A stretch of 64,000 nucleotides of DNA from DATKMS01 sp035541735. Lineage in GTDB: Bacteria > Desulfobacterota > Binatia > HRBIN30. The position numbers and the translations under genes are program-made. How positions within the stretch are numbered: the stretch's first letter is position 1; every line of letters starts with the position of its first letter. The notes beneath the pieces are model-generated. The model saw nothing but the letters and a program-made list of their open reading frames with translations. It did not search any database and was not told the DNA's origin. The stretch spans positions 1-64,000 of the forward strand of contig DATKMS010000294.1 in assembly GCA_035541735.1 (NCBI GenBank). Direction: 5' to 3'. This document shows positions 28,432-37,818 of this stretch, in pieces.

Positions 28432-28649
28432 GAACCCCCCTGCGATGTGCTGTACGTTGCAGGCGCCTTCTTACCGGCTCAGCGCCGCGGAGTAAAGGAG
28501 GGGGCCGGCACGACCCCGGCCACAGGGTGCCTTGTGGACCTACCGGATTTGTGAATATTCTCGCGCAACACCTTGGGGGGAGTCACTGCAGTTGCGACGT
28601 TCGGTGCACACGCACCGGCACACCCAGATTCGAAGGAGGATCCCAGCCC

Positions 28650-30266
28650 ATGCGCCAAGTCAACTTGACGATGCGCCGTGCACTATCTTTCTGTGCCCTC
28701 GCTCTACCTCTGTTCTGGCTGGGTGCTGTTGATGCCCAAACGACTGCATTCACCTACCAGGGCCAGTTGAACGACAATGGCTCGCCCGCAAACGGCAACT
28801 ACGACATGCAGTTCAAGCTGTACGACGCGCTCGCGGCGGGGAACCAGATCGGCTCGACCCTGACGCAACCCAGTGTCCAGGCCACGAACGGGACGTTCAC
28901 CGCGCAGCTTGACTTCGGCGCTGCGGCCTTCCCTGGAGGCACGCGCTTCCTCGAGGTGAGCGTGCGGAAGGCTGGCAGCGCGGGTGCGTACACGGTGCAA
29001 TCGCGGACGCAGATTACGTCCACCCCCTACGCGATTCGTGCGCTGAGTGCGGCCAGCGCGGACGCCTCCGCGGCTGGCACCATTTCCGCGACCTCAATCG
29101 CGACCGGTGCGGACACGCCCCACTCGCTGCCGCTGCACGTCAACGGCACGAGTTGGTTCCAAGGCGATACGACGCCGTTGCCAAGCACCGTCGGGGAGGG
29201 GGTCGCCATCGGCTACTCGTCTTCTTTGGATGCGGGGTACGTGTTCGCCTACGACTATACCGCTGGGGCCCCGAAAAACTTGTTCCTGAACAGTCCGGGC
29301 GGCAACGTCTTCTTCGGGGGCAACGTCGGCATCGGCACGACCACACCCGCGTCGCTGCTGCACATCAGCGGGGGTACGCTCGGTGCCCCGTTTCAAGGGT
29401 TGACCATCGATCAGGGGGCTGGGCGTGTCGGTACGCAGTTACCCGACCTGAGCGGGAGCATGCTGGCGATCCGGTCGATCGACGAGAGCAGATTCCCTTT
29501 CGTGACCGATACCTACTTTTTGGTCAACTCGATGGGTCGCGTCGGTATCGGTACCGCTACGCCTGATCACCGTTTGGGAATTTCCGGAGGCCCAAAGTGG
29601 ACGAGCGCAGGTTGGGTGGGATCGCTGGAGCTGGACAACGAGGCCGCGATTGGCTGGAAGACCAACACCGCCGGCAATCGCTTTGGGATCGGCCATACCA
29701 ACGGCGGTTTGTACTTCTTCCACACCGCGAGCAATCCGGGTAACACCGTCAGCCCTGCCAACTATGATCTCATCATCAAGGACAATGGCCATGTCAGCGT
29801 CAACGTTCTGGAGATCCAAGGTGGTGCCGATCTCGCCGAGAAGTTTGACGTCGGCAGCGCTCGCAGTCCAGCCGGAGCCGAGCTCACGGATCTCCAGCCA
29901 GGACTCGTCGTCTCGATCGATCCACAGCACCCGGGGAAGCTCGTGGTCAGCGGCCGCGCCTATGATGCGCGTGTGGCGGGTATCATCAGCGGCGCGGGAG
30001 GTGTCGCCCCGGGTATGCTCATGGGCCAGGCGGGATCGGTCGCATCCGGCCAGCAGGCGGTTGCGTTGAATGGCCGCGTCTACTGTTGGGCCGATGCTTC
30101 CAAGGCGCCGATCCGACCAGGTGACTTGCTTACCACGTCCGAAATTCCCGGGCATGCGATGCGCGTAACCAACTACGACAAGGCCCGCGGGGCGATCATC
30201 GGCAAGGCGATGAGTGGTCTGCAGTCGGGTCGGGGGTTGGTGCTTGCGCTCGTGACTTTGCAATAG
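28650..30266 (+). CDS. Exported tail-fibre-like surface protein
   Basis: 538 aa; ATG with AAGGAGG 8 nt upstream and signal peptide LSFCALALPLFWLGAVDA. N-terminal domain FTYQGQLNDNGSPANGNYDM is common in large exported proteins with phage-fibre-like repeats. Middle: repeats of the NVGIGTTTPASLLHI / RVGIGTATPDHRLGI type. C-terminal domain from ADLAEKFDV through VVSIDPQHPGKLVVSG and RVYCWADASKAPIRPGDLL to GRGLVLALVTLQ is a recurrent terminal module of such proteins. Function unknown; likely a trimeric or fibrous surface structure. First of three same-strand exported proteins. Confidence 0.75.
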   Translation: MRQVNLTMRRALSFCALALPLFWLGAVDAQTTAFTYQGQLNDNGSPANGNYDMQFKLYDALAAGNQIGSTLTQPSVQATNGTFTAQLDFGAAAFPGGTRFLEVSVRKAGSAGAYTVQSRTQITSTPYAIRALSAASADASAAGTISATSIATGADTPHSLPLHVNGTSWFQGDTTPLPSTVGEGVAIGYSSSLDAGYVFAYDYTAGAPKNLFLNSPGGNVFFGGNVGIGTTTPASLLHISGGTLGAPFQGLTIDQGAGRVGTQLPDLSGSMLAIRSIDESRFPFVTDTYFLVNSMGRVGIGTATPDHRLGISGGPKWTSAGWVGSLELDNEAAIGWKTNTAGNRFGIGHTNGGLYFFHTASNPGNTVSPANYDLIIKDNGHVSVNVLEIQGGADLAEKFDVGSARSPAGAELTDLQPGLVVSIDPQHPGKLVVSGRAYDARVAGIISGAGGVAPGMLMGQAGSVASGQQAVALNGRVYCWADASKAPIRPGDLLTTSEIPGHAMRVTNYDKARGAIIGKAMSGLQSGRGLVLALVTLQ

Positions 30267-30389
30267 CGCATTCGGACATGTGATGTTCACGAAGTCTAAG
30301 CACGACTCGACCATGCGTGCCGAGCGTCCGCCACTCGCGATGGAATGCGTGTGGGCGGCGTTGAACCTACGGTGCAAGGTGCAAGGCGG

Positions 30390-33167
30390 ATGATGCGCAG
30401 GGCGTTGCTCATGCTCGACATGCTGCTGGCGGTTGCCGTGGGCGCCTCCACCACGGCACTGGCACCCACACGCTCCTCGGCGGACGAGAGTGGCCCGCAT
30501 GATGCGGACCGTCCACGGGAATCCCGCCGGCCCGACTCGAGTACCGTACAGCAGCGGGCACAAGTGGATGCGCGTGTTGCCGAAGCCGAACGCCAGTCCG
30601 AATGGGACCATCCTTACGAGCAGATGGAATTCCGCCGGCTGCGCATGCAGGACGAGTACGGGCGCATTCCCGCTGATGGCCTGCAAAGAGCGCGCAAGCA
30701 CCTGACCCAGATGCGCGCAGCCCAGCTGGAGCGCGCCAAGATTCAGCCATCGGTTCCTAAATCGCCTGTGAAGGCAGAGGCAGCCGGAATCCGGCCGAGC
30801 TCGTGGAACGGACTCGGCCCCAGCAATATCGGTGGGCGCATACGCTCCATTCTCGTCCACCCGACTGATCCCAGCTTCATGTGGATCGGCAGCGTCGGCG
30901 GAGGCATTTTCGTCACCAGCGATGGCGGCGCCCTGTGGTCCTACGTGCCGGGTTTCGCAGCGAATCTGTCGGTCTCGACGATGGTGTTCGATCCAACCAA
31001 CCCGAAGACCATGTATGCCGGCACCGGTGAGGGGTTTGGAAACACCGATGCCTTACAAGGTGCCGGTGTGTTCAAGTCGACCGATACCGGGGAGACTTGG
31101 ACGCAACTGCTGAGCACGGACCCCACCAACCCGATCGTGTGTGCGAGCTACGCGGGGTGTCCCTGGACGTTCGTCAACCGTCTGGCGATTTCTCCCGATG
31201 GCACGACGATTCTGGCAGCGACGAACACTGGCTGTCTGCAGTCGACCGACGGCGGCTCGACGTGGGCGACGAGGGCGTTCGGTCCCATCGAAGATGTCGA
31301 CTTCCATCCGACCGACAGCACGAAGGCCATCTATGGCGGGGTGGGGGGTGCCGGCTATTCCACTGACGGAGGCGGGACGTGGGGCAACGCCACCTTTCCG
31401 AAGGGGACGATCACGGGTGGCGGCGTCGGGGTGCAGAACGGCGGGAGAGTCGAGTTGGCATACGCACGCAGCAACCCACTCGTCGTCTACGCGGCGGTCG
31501 ATAACAATTTTGGAGATCTCTACAAGAGTACGGACGGTGGCCAGACGTACATCAGGGTCAATACCGGAACGAATTTCTTCCGGGGCGGTCCGTTGTTCGG
31601 TGACCAAGGGTGGTATGACAACGCCTTGTGGGTGAATCCGGGCGACGCAACCTTTCTCATCGTGGGTGGCATCGACCTGTGGCGCAGCACCGATTCCGGT
31701 GCCACCTTCACCAAGATCAGCGACTGGAACAACGCGCCGACGAAGACCGTGCCGGGCACGTCGGTGCACGCGGATCATCATGTCATCGTCGAAACTCCCG
31801 GATTCAACAACCGGCCCGAACAGGCCGTCTTCTTCGGCAACGACGGTGGCATCTATGCAACCCTGAACGTTTCCACGGTGCAACAAAACAGCGGCTGGTT
31901 CAGCCTCAACAACTTTCTGGCAAACACGCAACTCTACAGCGCCGTGGGAAACGCCAGCACCGGCGTCATCGTTGCCGGCGCGCAAGACAACTCGACGCTC
32001 AAATACCACGGTGAACCCCAAGGCTGGGTGCCGTTATCGGGCGCCGGTGGCGACGGGGGAGTATGTGCCGTCGATCCAACGACCACCGATCCGAAGACAT
32101 CGATCTTCTACGGCGAGTACTCGTTTCTGCAGGTCTTTCGGAGCAAAGACGGAGGGGCGACGGCGAGCTACATCGACGGTGGCATCTGCGATTCCGGCAG
32201 CAGCTCAACGGCTGGTTTCGTCGCGCCGTTCGTTCTCGATCCCAACAACGCGAATACGATGCTCGCCGGTGGCCTGAGCCTGTGGCGCAGCACAAACGTT
32301 ACCGCCGACACGCCAACCTGGGTGCGCATCAGGGGACCCGGAACAACTGGCCTATCGGCCATTGCCGTCGCCCAAGGCAACCCCGCCTTCGTCGTGGTGG
32401 GCTACAACAACGGCCAAGTGTTCCTCACGCAGAACGGCACGGCGGTCCCAGCGCTGTCGCCCGCGTCGACTTGCCCAACGCCCGCGGCGACGCCCCTCTC
32501 GGGGACGCCCACGCCCACGTTCACTCCCGCGCCCACGCCGAACGCGCCGACCTGGACGAACATCACCAAGACGCTGCCGGCGCGCTATGTGGGCCGCATC
32601 GTCATCGACGCGAGCAAGAATCCGAGCTGGATCTACGTGGGCTTCGGCGGCTTCAATGCCGACAACCTCTACCGCAGCACCGACCTCGGACAAACGTGGG
32701 CAACCGTGACAGGTAGCGGCAACACCGGCCTCCCAGCGGTTCCGATCTATAGCCTGACGCTCAACCCCCTCGATCCGGACATCATCTATGCCGGTACCGA
32801 GGTCGGCATCTTCATCTCCGAGGATGCCGGCGCAACCTGGGAGCTGCCGCAAGACGGCCCTGCCAACATCGCGGTGGAAGACCTGACGTGGATGGGCACC
32901 GACCTGCTCGCCGCGACGCATGGCCGTGGGCTCTATCGCGCCTCCGGCAACCCCGGACTGTTCGTTGATTGCAATGCGATCGGCCGCTTCCAGGACGGCA
33001 GCTATGCAAACCCCTTCAAGACGATCACCGCGGCGATCAACGCCGCCTCCCCTGGCGAGGAAATTTGGATCGCGCCGTGCACCTACAACGAGCCGCCGCT
33101 AATCAACATGGCGGTCCAACTGCACAGCCTTCCGGGCGGCGCCGTAGTCATCAACCCCAGCAAGTGA
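30390..33167 (+). CDS. Exported BNR/sortilin-like beta-propeller protein
   Basis: 925 aa from ATG 30390 (adjacent ATG 30393 equally possible). Signal-like LLMLDMLLAVAVGASTTALA, a charged helical pro-region (about 45-130), then many BNR/Asp-box repeats such as VFVTSDGGALWSYV-type FVTSDGGALW, FKSTDTGETWTQL, LQSTDGGSTWATR, LYKSTDGGQTY, RSTDLGQTWATV and ISEDAGATWEL, forming one or two propellers. A Pro/Thr linker (CPTPAATPLSGTPTPTF) interrupts the last repeats. The end (NPFKTITAAINAASPGEEIW) looks like the first turn of a parallel beta-helix, cut short. Role unknown; possibly carbohydrate or protein binding at the surface. A GGTGCAA word repeat precedes the start. Confidence 0.8.
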   Translation: MMRRALLMLDMLLAVAVGASTTALAPTRSSADESGPHDADRPRESRRPDSSTVQQRAQVDARVAEAERQSEWDHPYEQMEFRRLRMQDEYGRIPADGLQRARKHLTQMRAAQLERAKIQPSVPKSPVKAEAAGIRPSSWNGLGPSNIGGRIRSILVHPTDPSFMWIGSVGGGIFVTSDGGALWSYVPGFAANLSVSTMVFDPTNPKTMYAGTGEGFGNTDALQGAGVFKSTDTGETWTQLLSTDPTNPIVCASYAGCPWTFVNRLAISPDGTTILAATNTGCLQSTDGGSTWATRAFGPIEDVDFHPTDSTKAIYGGVGGAGYSTDGGGTWGNATFPKGTITGGGVGVQNGGRVELAYARSNPLVVYAAVDNNFGDLYKSTDGGQTYIRVNTGTNFFRGGPLFGDQGWYDNALWVNPGDATFLIVGGIDLWRSTDSGATFTKISDWNNAPTKTVPGTSVHADHHVIVETPGFNNRPEQAVFFGNDGGIYATLNVSTVQQNSGWFSLNNFLANTQLYSAVGNASTGVIVAGAQDNSTLKYHGEPQGWVPLSGAGGDGGVCAVDPTTTDPKTSIFYGEYSFLQVFRSKDGGATASYIDGGICDSGSSSTAGFVAPFVLDPNNANTMLAGGLSLWRSTNVTADTPTWVRIRGPGTTGLSAIAVAQGNPAFVVVGYNNGQVFLTQNGTAVPALSPASTCPTPAATPLSGTPTPTFTPAPTPNAPTWTNITKTLPARYVGRIVIDASKNPSWIYVGFGGFNADNLYRSTDLGQTWATVTGSGNTGLPAVPIYSLTLNPLDPDIIYAGTEVGIFISEDAGATWELPQDGPANIAVEDLTWMGTDLLAATHGRGLYRASGNPGLFVDCNAIGRFQDGSYANPFKTITAAINAASPGEEIWIAPCTYNEPPLINMAVQLHSLPGGAVVINPSK

Positions 33168-33219
33168 ATCGGCGTATCGCGCTTGCATGTTGCAGCGTTC
33201 CGATTTCTACAGTGGGAAA

Positions 33220-35220
33220 ATGACGCTGCGTGGATGGCAGCTTCTCCGGGCCATGGCCGCTCTATGCTGGGTGAATATGGGGGCGCCAGCCCTGGCTGTT
33301 CGAGGCGACGCCGACTGCAACGGAAGGATCACTGCAGGCGATCTGTCTGCGGTGGCGACGACGCTCTTCGAAGGTGGCCCGTGTATCGACGCGGATGCGA
33401 ACGGTGATGGCACTCGCAGCGCCGGCGATGTGACGGCGGACCTGCAACTGCTCTCCGGCGCGAACCAGACTGCGCTGCAGAAGGTCCTCGCCGAGATCCA
33501 GCCCGACGGTACCGTTACGCTCGACACCGCGAAGCAATTGTTCCAACTCGTCTACGGCGGCCTCGCCGGCGTCGACGTGCCGCCCGGACCTGCCGGGGCC
33601 AGCGGTGACGGGACCGTTGCCTTGGAGGCGATGCTCCAACACGTAGACGACTTGTTCGGGGCAGACCTCGACCGACTGAACGAGGTGTTGAACGTCGACG
33701 GACCCACAGGGCAGACGATCGAGCCCGACGCAGTGGTGCCGGTGGCTCCGCCGAGGATCCACGCAGCGGCGGCTCTGCTGAATGGTCCCCTGGGCCAACC
33801 CCTGCCGAGCGACAACGCAGACGTCGAGGACTTCATCCAGCGAGTGGATTTCTGGCTCCCGCGGGTGGAGGCTTTTGCGCAGCTGCCCTTCGCGCTGCCG
33901 ATCGACATCGACGTGTACGCCACCGATGTCGGGGCCACCGCGGATGCGATGACTCTCGATGCCAACGGCGGCGGCGGCACACCGGCGCGCTGCCGGCTAC
34001 GTTTCTTCCAAAAGGCCATCGACACTCCCTTGGAAGCCTCCGGCAGCCAGCGCGACCACATCGTGGTGCGCGCCCTGTGGCGTTGCTTCGAAGCGGTGAT
34101 CGTCGGCGATCGCGACACGCTCTACGGCGAGCCGAAATGGATCGTCGACGGCGAGGCAGAGTATGTCGCCGCCTTCTTCGCTCGGCGCGGGTCGGTACCG
34201 TTCGGCGACTACCTCGCTGGTCCCGCCGCGCCGCTGTTTGCCCGCGCCGACGACGCGGTGGGCTTCTACGTCACCTTGGAGAGCGACCAGACGCCGATGT
34301 TCCCGGTGCTCAAGGCCATGCTGCTCACCGGGTCGGGGTCGAGCGGGCTCGCCTTCGACGCGGCGCTGTCGGCGACGCCGCGGTTACTCGACACCTGGGG
34401 AGAAAATGAGTTCCTCGACCAGATCGACGGACGCGACTGGGACTACAGCGTCAGTACAGGTTTCCCCGCCGGTGTTGCTGGACAGAAGTTCCCCGGTACC
34501 GTGAACCTGGAAATGGCCGACGGTTCGACTGAGCTCGTGCAGGTCGCGGCCCACAGCGTGTTCCTGTGGACGCTCGGCATCACGACGGACTTGATCCATT
34601 TTCAGATCCAAGGCCGGGCGCGCGGTCTTGGCGCACTCGGCGACGAATACGACGACCTCACCGACACCTGGCTGTGCCGGCACGAAGATCCGCAGGACTG
34701 CAAGTGTCCGGAAGGATCGGAAGGCGAGGCGCCCGAGAGCCAGCTGGTCAGCGCCAGTATGAAGCTGGCGGCGAGCGCCGGCGACGAAGGCGTCTACGGG
34801 ACGATCACCAGCATTTCGCTCGACAAGTTCTGCAAGCAGAAACAGCCGCCACCGCCGCCGTCGAAGTTCTGCGAGGATGCGCGCAACCTGCAGGCCGCGA
34901 TCAACCAGTTCGATCTCGGCAACATCGATCCGCCGGCTCTGCAAACCGATCTCGAGGTCGACGTGTATTGGCTCGGGCTCATGGCCAAGGATGTGCCGGC
35001 TGAGATCGCCAGCGCGATGCAGCCGTTGTCCGACGCGTATGTCACGGCCAACGGCGACTTCGCATCAATCGGCTACCGCGCGCTGCCGATGTCGGCGCAG
35101 GATGAAGAGGAGATTCAGGCCGCTCTCAAGGCCGTCCGTGCAGTTGCGCCGCAGGCGCAGCAGGTGGGTGCGTACGTCGCCAGGGTGTGCGGATTCCAGT
35201 TCGCCATCAACGGCGTTTAG
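33220..35220 (+). CDS. Exported protein with EF-hand/dockerin-like N-terminus and degenerate peptidase-MA-like region
   Basis: 666 aa from ATG 33220; ATG 33187 is in frame, but 33220 begins a signal peptide directly (WQLLRAMAALCWVNMGAPALA). Residues 29-80 hold two EF-hand loops (GDADCNGRITAGDLS; DADANGDGTRSAGDV). The central region RDHIVVRALWRCF (279-290), then KWIVDGEAEYVAAFF (306-320), follows the spacing of gluzincin-like peptidase MA proteins (HExxH, then WxxEGxAEY), but the HExxH is not intact. A Cys-rich stretch (CRHEDPQDCKCPEG) and a Pro linker precede a C-terminal helical part. Probably secreted; catalysis doubtful. It overlaps the convergent enoyl-CoA hydratase by 14 nt. Confidence 0.7.
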   Translation: MTLRGWQLLRAMAALCWVNMGAPALAVRGDADCNGRITAGDLSAVATTLFEGGPCIDADANGDGTRSAGDVTADLQLLSGANQTALQKVLAEIQPDGTVTLDTAKQLFQLVYGGLAGVDVPPGPAGASGDGTVALEAMLQHVDDLFGADLDRLNEVLNVDGPTGQTIEPDAVVPVAPPRIHAAAALLNGPLGQPLPSDNADVEDFIQRVDFWLPRVEAFAQLPFALPIDIDVYATDVGATADAMTLDANGGGGTPARCRLRFFQKAIDTPLEASGSQRDHIVVRALWRCFEAVIVGDRDTLYGEPKWIVDGEAEYVAAFFARRGSVPFGDYLAGPAAPLFARADDAVGFYVTLESDQTPMFPVLKAMLLTGSGSSGLAFDAALSATPRLLDTWGENEFLDQIDGRDWDYSVSTGFPAGVAGQKFPGTVNLEMADGSTELVQVAAHSVFLWTLGITTDLIHFQIQGRARGLGALGDEYDDLTDTWLCRHEDPQDCKCPEGSEGEAPESQLVSASMKLAASAGDEGVYGTITSISLDKFCKQKQPPPPPSKFCEDARNLQAAINQFDLGNIDPPALQTDLEVDVYWLGLMAKDVPAEIASAMQPLSDAYVTANGDFASIGYRALPMSAQDEEEIQAALKAVRAVAPQAQQVGAYVARVCGFQFAINGV

Positions 35221-36049
35221 CCGGCTGCGCCTCGGCACCGATGCCTGCGAGCTCCACCTCGTAGGTTTGTCCGCCTGCGGCCATGAACGCGGCCATGCGG
35301 TCTTGGGCCTCCTTGGTGGCCAGGGTCTGGTTGAAATAGTGGGCCTCTTCGAGCAGCCCCTCGACGATCGGCAGCTCGGCCGCGTTCACCGACGCTTTGG
35401 CGAGGGCGATCGCCGATGCCGGAAATGAGGCGATACGATACGCCAGCCGCTCGACGAACGGCCCCAGCTCCTCCGGCGGCAGGGCGCGGTTGACGTAGCC
35501 GTAGCGTTCGGCCAGCTCGGCCGGGAAGTCGTCGCAGCCGAGTACGACTTCGAGTGCACGGCCGCGTCCCATCAGGCGCGGCAGACGCTGCGTGCCGCTG
35601 CCGCCGGGAAGGATGCCGACCGCGACTTCGGGCTGGCCGAGGATGGCGCGTCCGAGGGCACCGAAGCGCATGTCGAGCGACAGCAGCAGCTCGCTGCCGC
35701 CGCCGCGCGCCCGCCCTTCGATCTTGCCGATGGTGGCCTTCGGCATGGTCCGGAAGCGCTCGACCATCTGATGAAACCAGCCGAGCTTCGTCGCCTTCGG
35801 CGGCACATCCTGGGGCAGCTGCTGAATCAATGTGACGTCGGCGTGCGCGATGAAGAAGTCGGGATTGGCGCTCTGCAGCACGACGACGCGGACATCGTCG
35901 TCGGCCTCCAACTCACGACCGACGCGGTCCATCTCCTGGATGAGCAGCATGTCGAACAAGTTGATCGGCGGATGATCGATGGTCACCCAGGCGACACCGC
36001 GTTCAACCACGACCTTGAGAGCTGTGAAACCCGCGTAGTCGGCTGCCAT
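35207..36049 (-). CDS. Enoyl-CoA hydratase/isomerase family protein
   Basis: 280 aa crotonase-fold protein. ATG 36049 with GAGGAGGG 5 nt upstream. Visible: VAWVTIDHPPINLFD, FFIAHADVTLI (oxyanion-hole segment), KIEGRARGGGSELLLSLDMR, GQPEVAVGILPGGSGTQRLP with the Glu expected for hydratases, and GRALEVVLGCDDFPAELAE. Most likely a hydratase in acyl-CoA breakdown; the substrate is not predictable. The C-terminus overlaps the 3' end of the previous gene on the other strand. Confidence 0.88.
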   Translation of the reverse strand: MAADYAGFTALKVVVERGVAWVTIDHPPINLFDMLLIQEMDRVGRELEADDDVRVVVLQSANPDFFIAHADVTLIQQLPQDVPPKATKLGWFHQMVERFRTMPKATIGKIEGRARGGGSELLLSLDMRFGALGRAILGQPEVAVGILPGGSGTQRLPRLMGRGRALEVVLGCDDFPAELAERYGYVNRALPPEELGPFVERLAYRIASFPASAIALAKASVNAAELPIVEGLLEEAHYFNQTLATKEAQDRMAAFMAAGGQTYEVELAGIGAEAQPAKRR

Positions 36050-36209
36050 GTGTGCCCTCCTCGCTGACGCCGCTTGTACCGCGCGCTCCGAATCAAGACA
36101 ACCGACTTCTGGCGCTCGGATCAGCTTCGGTCGGCCGTCGGCGGCGAGGATCGTCGCGCCTGGATGGAGTGCGTGATAAGGATAGCCGTTGGGTGGCGCT
36201 CGGTTCGAA

Positions 36210-37220
36210 ATGAGATTCTCGATCGCATGCATCGTCGGGTTGGCCTTCCTCGCCGGTGCTGCGGCGTACTGGGCGTGGTGGGAACTCCACACCCCGGCGC
36301 CGTTGCCACCTGGTGGAGCCATGGTGTCGATAGGGCCGGGCGAGCCGTTCGGGGTGACGAGCGCGCGTTTGTATGGAGCCGGGGTAGTGCGGCAGCCCCG
36401 CCTCCTGCGCCTGTGGGCGCGCTGGTACGGACTGGATCGACTCGTGCGCAGCGGCGACTATCGCTTCGATGAGCCGTTGGCGCCGGTCGACGTCCTGGCA
36501 CGCCTGCGCTCACCGGCGGCGGCACTGCATCGCGTCACCATTCCCGAAGGCAGCACGCTCCGGCAAGTGGCGGCGCTGCTGGCGACGGCTGGTTTCGGCG
36601 GCACCGATCAGTTCTTGTGCCTGGCCCGCGATCCCGATTTTCTCGTGGAACTCGATCTTCCCGCTAGCGGCCTGGAGGGCTACGCCTTCCCGGACACTTA
36701 TGCGTTTGCCTGGAGCACACCGCCGGAGGAGATCTTGCGCACCATGGTCGGTCGCTTCCGCGAGCAGGCCGCGGCGTTGCAGACGCGGCGTGTGGCCGCG
36801 GGTATGAGCGAGCATGGCATGGTCATCCTCGGCTCGCTCATCGAGAAGGAGACCGGCGCGGCGCAGGAGCGAGCAATGGTGTCCGCCGTGTTTCACAATC
36901 GCCTGCGGTTGGGCATGCTGCTGCAATCCGATCCCACGGCGGTCTACGAGCGCCAGGACGGTGCGGTGCCCACGGCGGCGGACCTGAGCGCCGACACGCC
37001 GTACAACACTTACCGCAATCATGGCTTGCCGCCGGGTCCCATCTGCAATCCGGGACGCGCGGCACTCGACGCGGCGCTGGCACCGGCGGCGGTCTCGTAC
37101 CTGTACTTTGTCTCGCGCAACGACGGCTCGCACGAGTTCTCGACGACACTCGAAGAACACAGCCGCGCGGTGGCGCGCTTTCAGCGCACGAATCGAGCCA
37201 ATCGCAGCGCCGGGCCTTGA
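36210..37220 (+). CDS. mltG: Endolytic peptidoglycan transglycosylase MltG
   Basis: 336 aa; N-terminal membrane anchor (FSIACIVGLAFLAGAAAYWAW), LysM-like segment (HRVTIPEGSTLRQVAALLA), then the YceG catalytic domain: LEGYAFPDTYAF, MVILGSLIEKETG with the catalytic Glu, VFHNRLRLGMLLQSDPTAVY, SADTPYNTYRNHGLPPGPICNPG and YLYFVSRNDGSHEFSTTLEEH. Cleaves nascent glycan strands at the inner membrane to end chain growth. Full length. Confidence 0.95.
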   Translation: MRFSIACIVGLAFLAGAAAYWAWWELHTPAPLPPGGAMVSIGPGEPFGVTSARLYGAGVVRQPRLLRLWARWYGLDRLVRSGDYRFDEPLAPVDVLARLRSPAAALHRVTIPEGSTLRQVAALLATAGFGGTDQFLCLARDPDFLVELDLPASGLEGYAFPDTYAFAWSTPPEEILRTMVGRFREQAAALQTRRVAAGMSEHGMVILGSLIEKETGAAQERAMVSAVFHNRLRLGMLLQSDPTAVYERQDGAVPTAADLSADTPYNTYRNHGLPPGPICNPGRAALDAALAPAAVSYLYFVSRNDGSHEFSTTLEEHSRAVARFQRTNRANRSAGP

Positions 37221-37263
37221 CCGGGCAAGCGAAAGTCGACACTCTTCGGCGCGGAGACGGGTC

Positions 37264-37437
37264 ATGGCTGAACCGCTGCAAGCATGTTGTCAGAAGGCGC
37301 GTGCCGCGCTGGTTGCACGACTGACGAAGGGAATCGTGAGCTACCCGGTGATCAAGGATGTGCCGTGTCCGACCTGCCGGCGCATCATTCAGATTCGCAT
37401 CTACGTGCCGCCGGGCGCGGCGAGCGACTCACTCTGA
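37264..37437 (+). CDS. Small putative zinc-binding protein
   Basis: 57 aa starting MAEPLQACCQKARAALVARL, 43 nt after mltG, with a GGAGACGGG ribosome site. One CxxC knuckle (VPCPTCRRII) and an upstream Cys-Cys pair could hold a metal. Not recognised. A 10-bp GC-rich hairpin follows the stop. Confidence 0.55.
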   Translation: MAEPLQACCQKARAALVARLTKGIVSYPVIKDVPCPTCRRIIQIRIYVPPGAASDSL

Positions 37438-37456
37438 GCCTGCAGCGCCGCAGGCC

Positions 37457-37488
37457 GCCCGGCGGGGACGCCTACGCGCCCGCCGGGC
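37457..37488 (+). terminator. GC-rich hairpin after the mltG unit
   Basis: 10-bp perfect stem (GCCCGGCGGG at 37457-37466 with 37479-37488), 12-nt loop, 20 nt after the small gene's stop. No U-tract; possible Rho-assisted terminator. Confidence 0.4.
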
Positions 37489-37518
37489 CGCGGGTTGGGG
37501 GACGAGCTTGAGCCGAGC

Positions 37519-37680
37519 CTATTTGCCCGGGTGTGTCGGGGACGTAGTTCTCGAGGAGCTATGACGACCTGACGGCGTGGAGGGTGCGGGAGGCTTCCTA
37601 TGCGGTGGCCGCAGTGCCACCACCATCTTCCAGTCCCTATCTTCCTTCGACCACTTTCCAATTGCGACCACCTTCTTCAT
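37519..37680 (-). CDS. Small basic hypothetical protein
   Basis: 53 aa starting MKKVVAIGKWSKEDRDWKMV. The ATG at 37680 has GGAGGT 6 nt upstream, a good ribosome site, which is the main reason for calling it. The C-terminal half is Pro/Ser/Arg rich and looks disordered. No homology recognised. Confidence 0.4.
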   Translation of the reverse strand: MKKVVAIGKWSKEDRDWKMVVALRPPHRKPPAPSTPSGRHSSSRTTSPTHPGK

Positions 37681-37769
37681 CGCCACACCTCCAGAGAGAA
37701 TGAGTCGAGGCATGGCAAGCGACATGCCAGCGGCACCGTATGGCTGCCGTGATCATGAGTCACTCGTGC

Positions 37770-37818
37770 CGTACAATTTGGTACGTTCGGGGAGGAAATC
37801 CTGAACAAAAGTGTTCAG
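37770..37818. promoter_or_regulatory. Two palindromes upstream of the SRAP gene
   Basis: CTGAACA-AAAG-TGTTCAG (37801-37818, 7-bp perfect arms) lies 102 nt upstream of the SRAP start codon, with a second dyad CGTAC-AATTTG-GTACG at 37770-37785. GAAC/GTTC half-sites are used by LexA in several bacterial groups, and SRAP genes are often SOS-controlled, so a LexA-type operator is plausible. The spacing does not match a LexA consensus I can name with certainty. Confidence 0.4.

Noticed and set aside
28650..30266. Phage tail fibre from a prophage
   Set aside because: The gene has a signal peptide and no phage neighbours; such repeats are common in chromosomal exported proteins.
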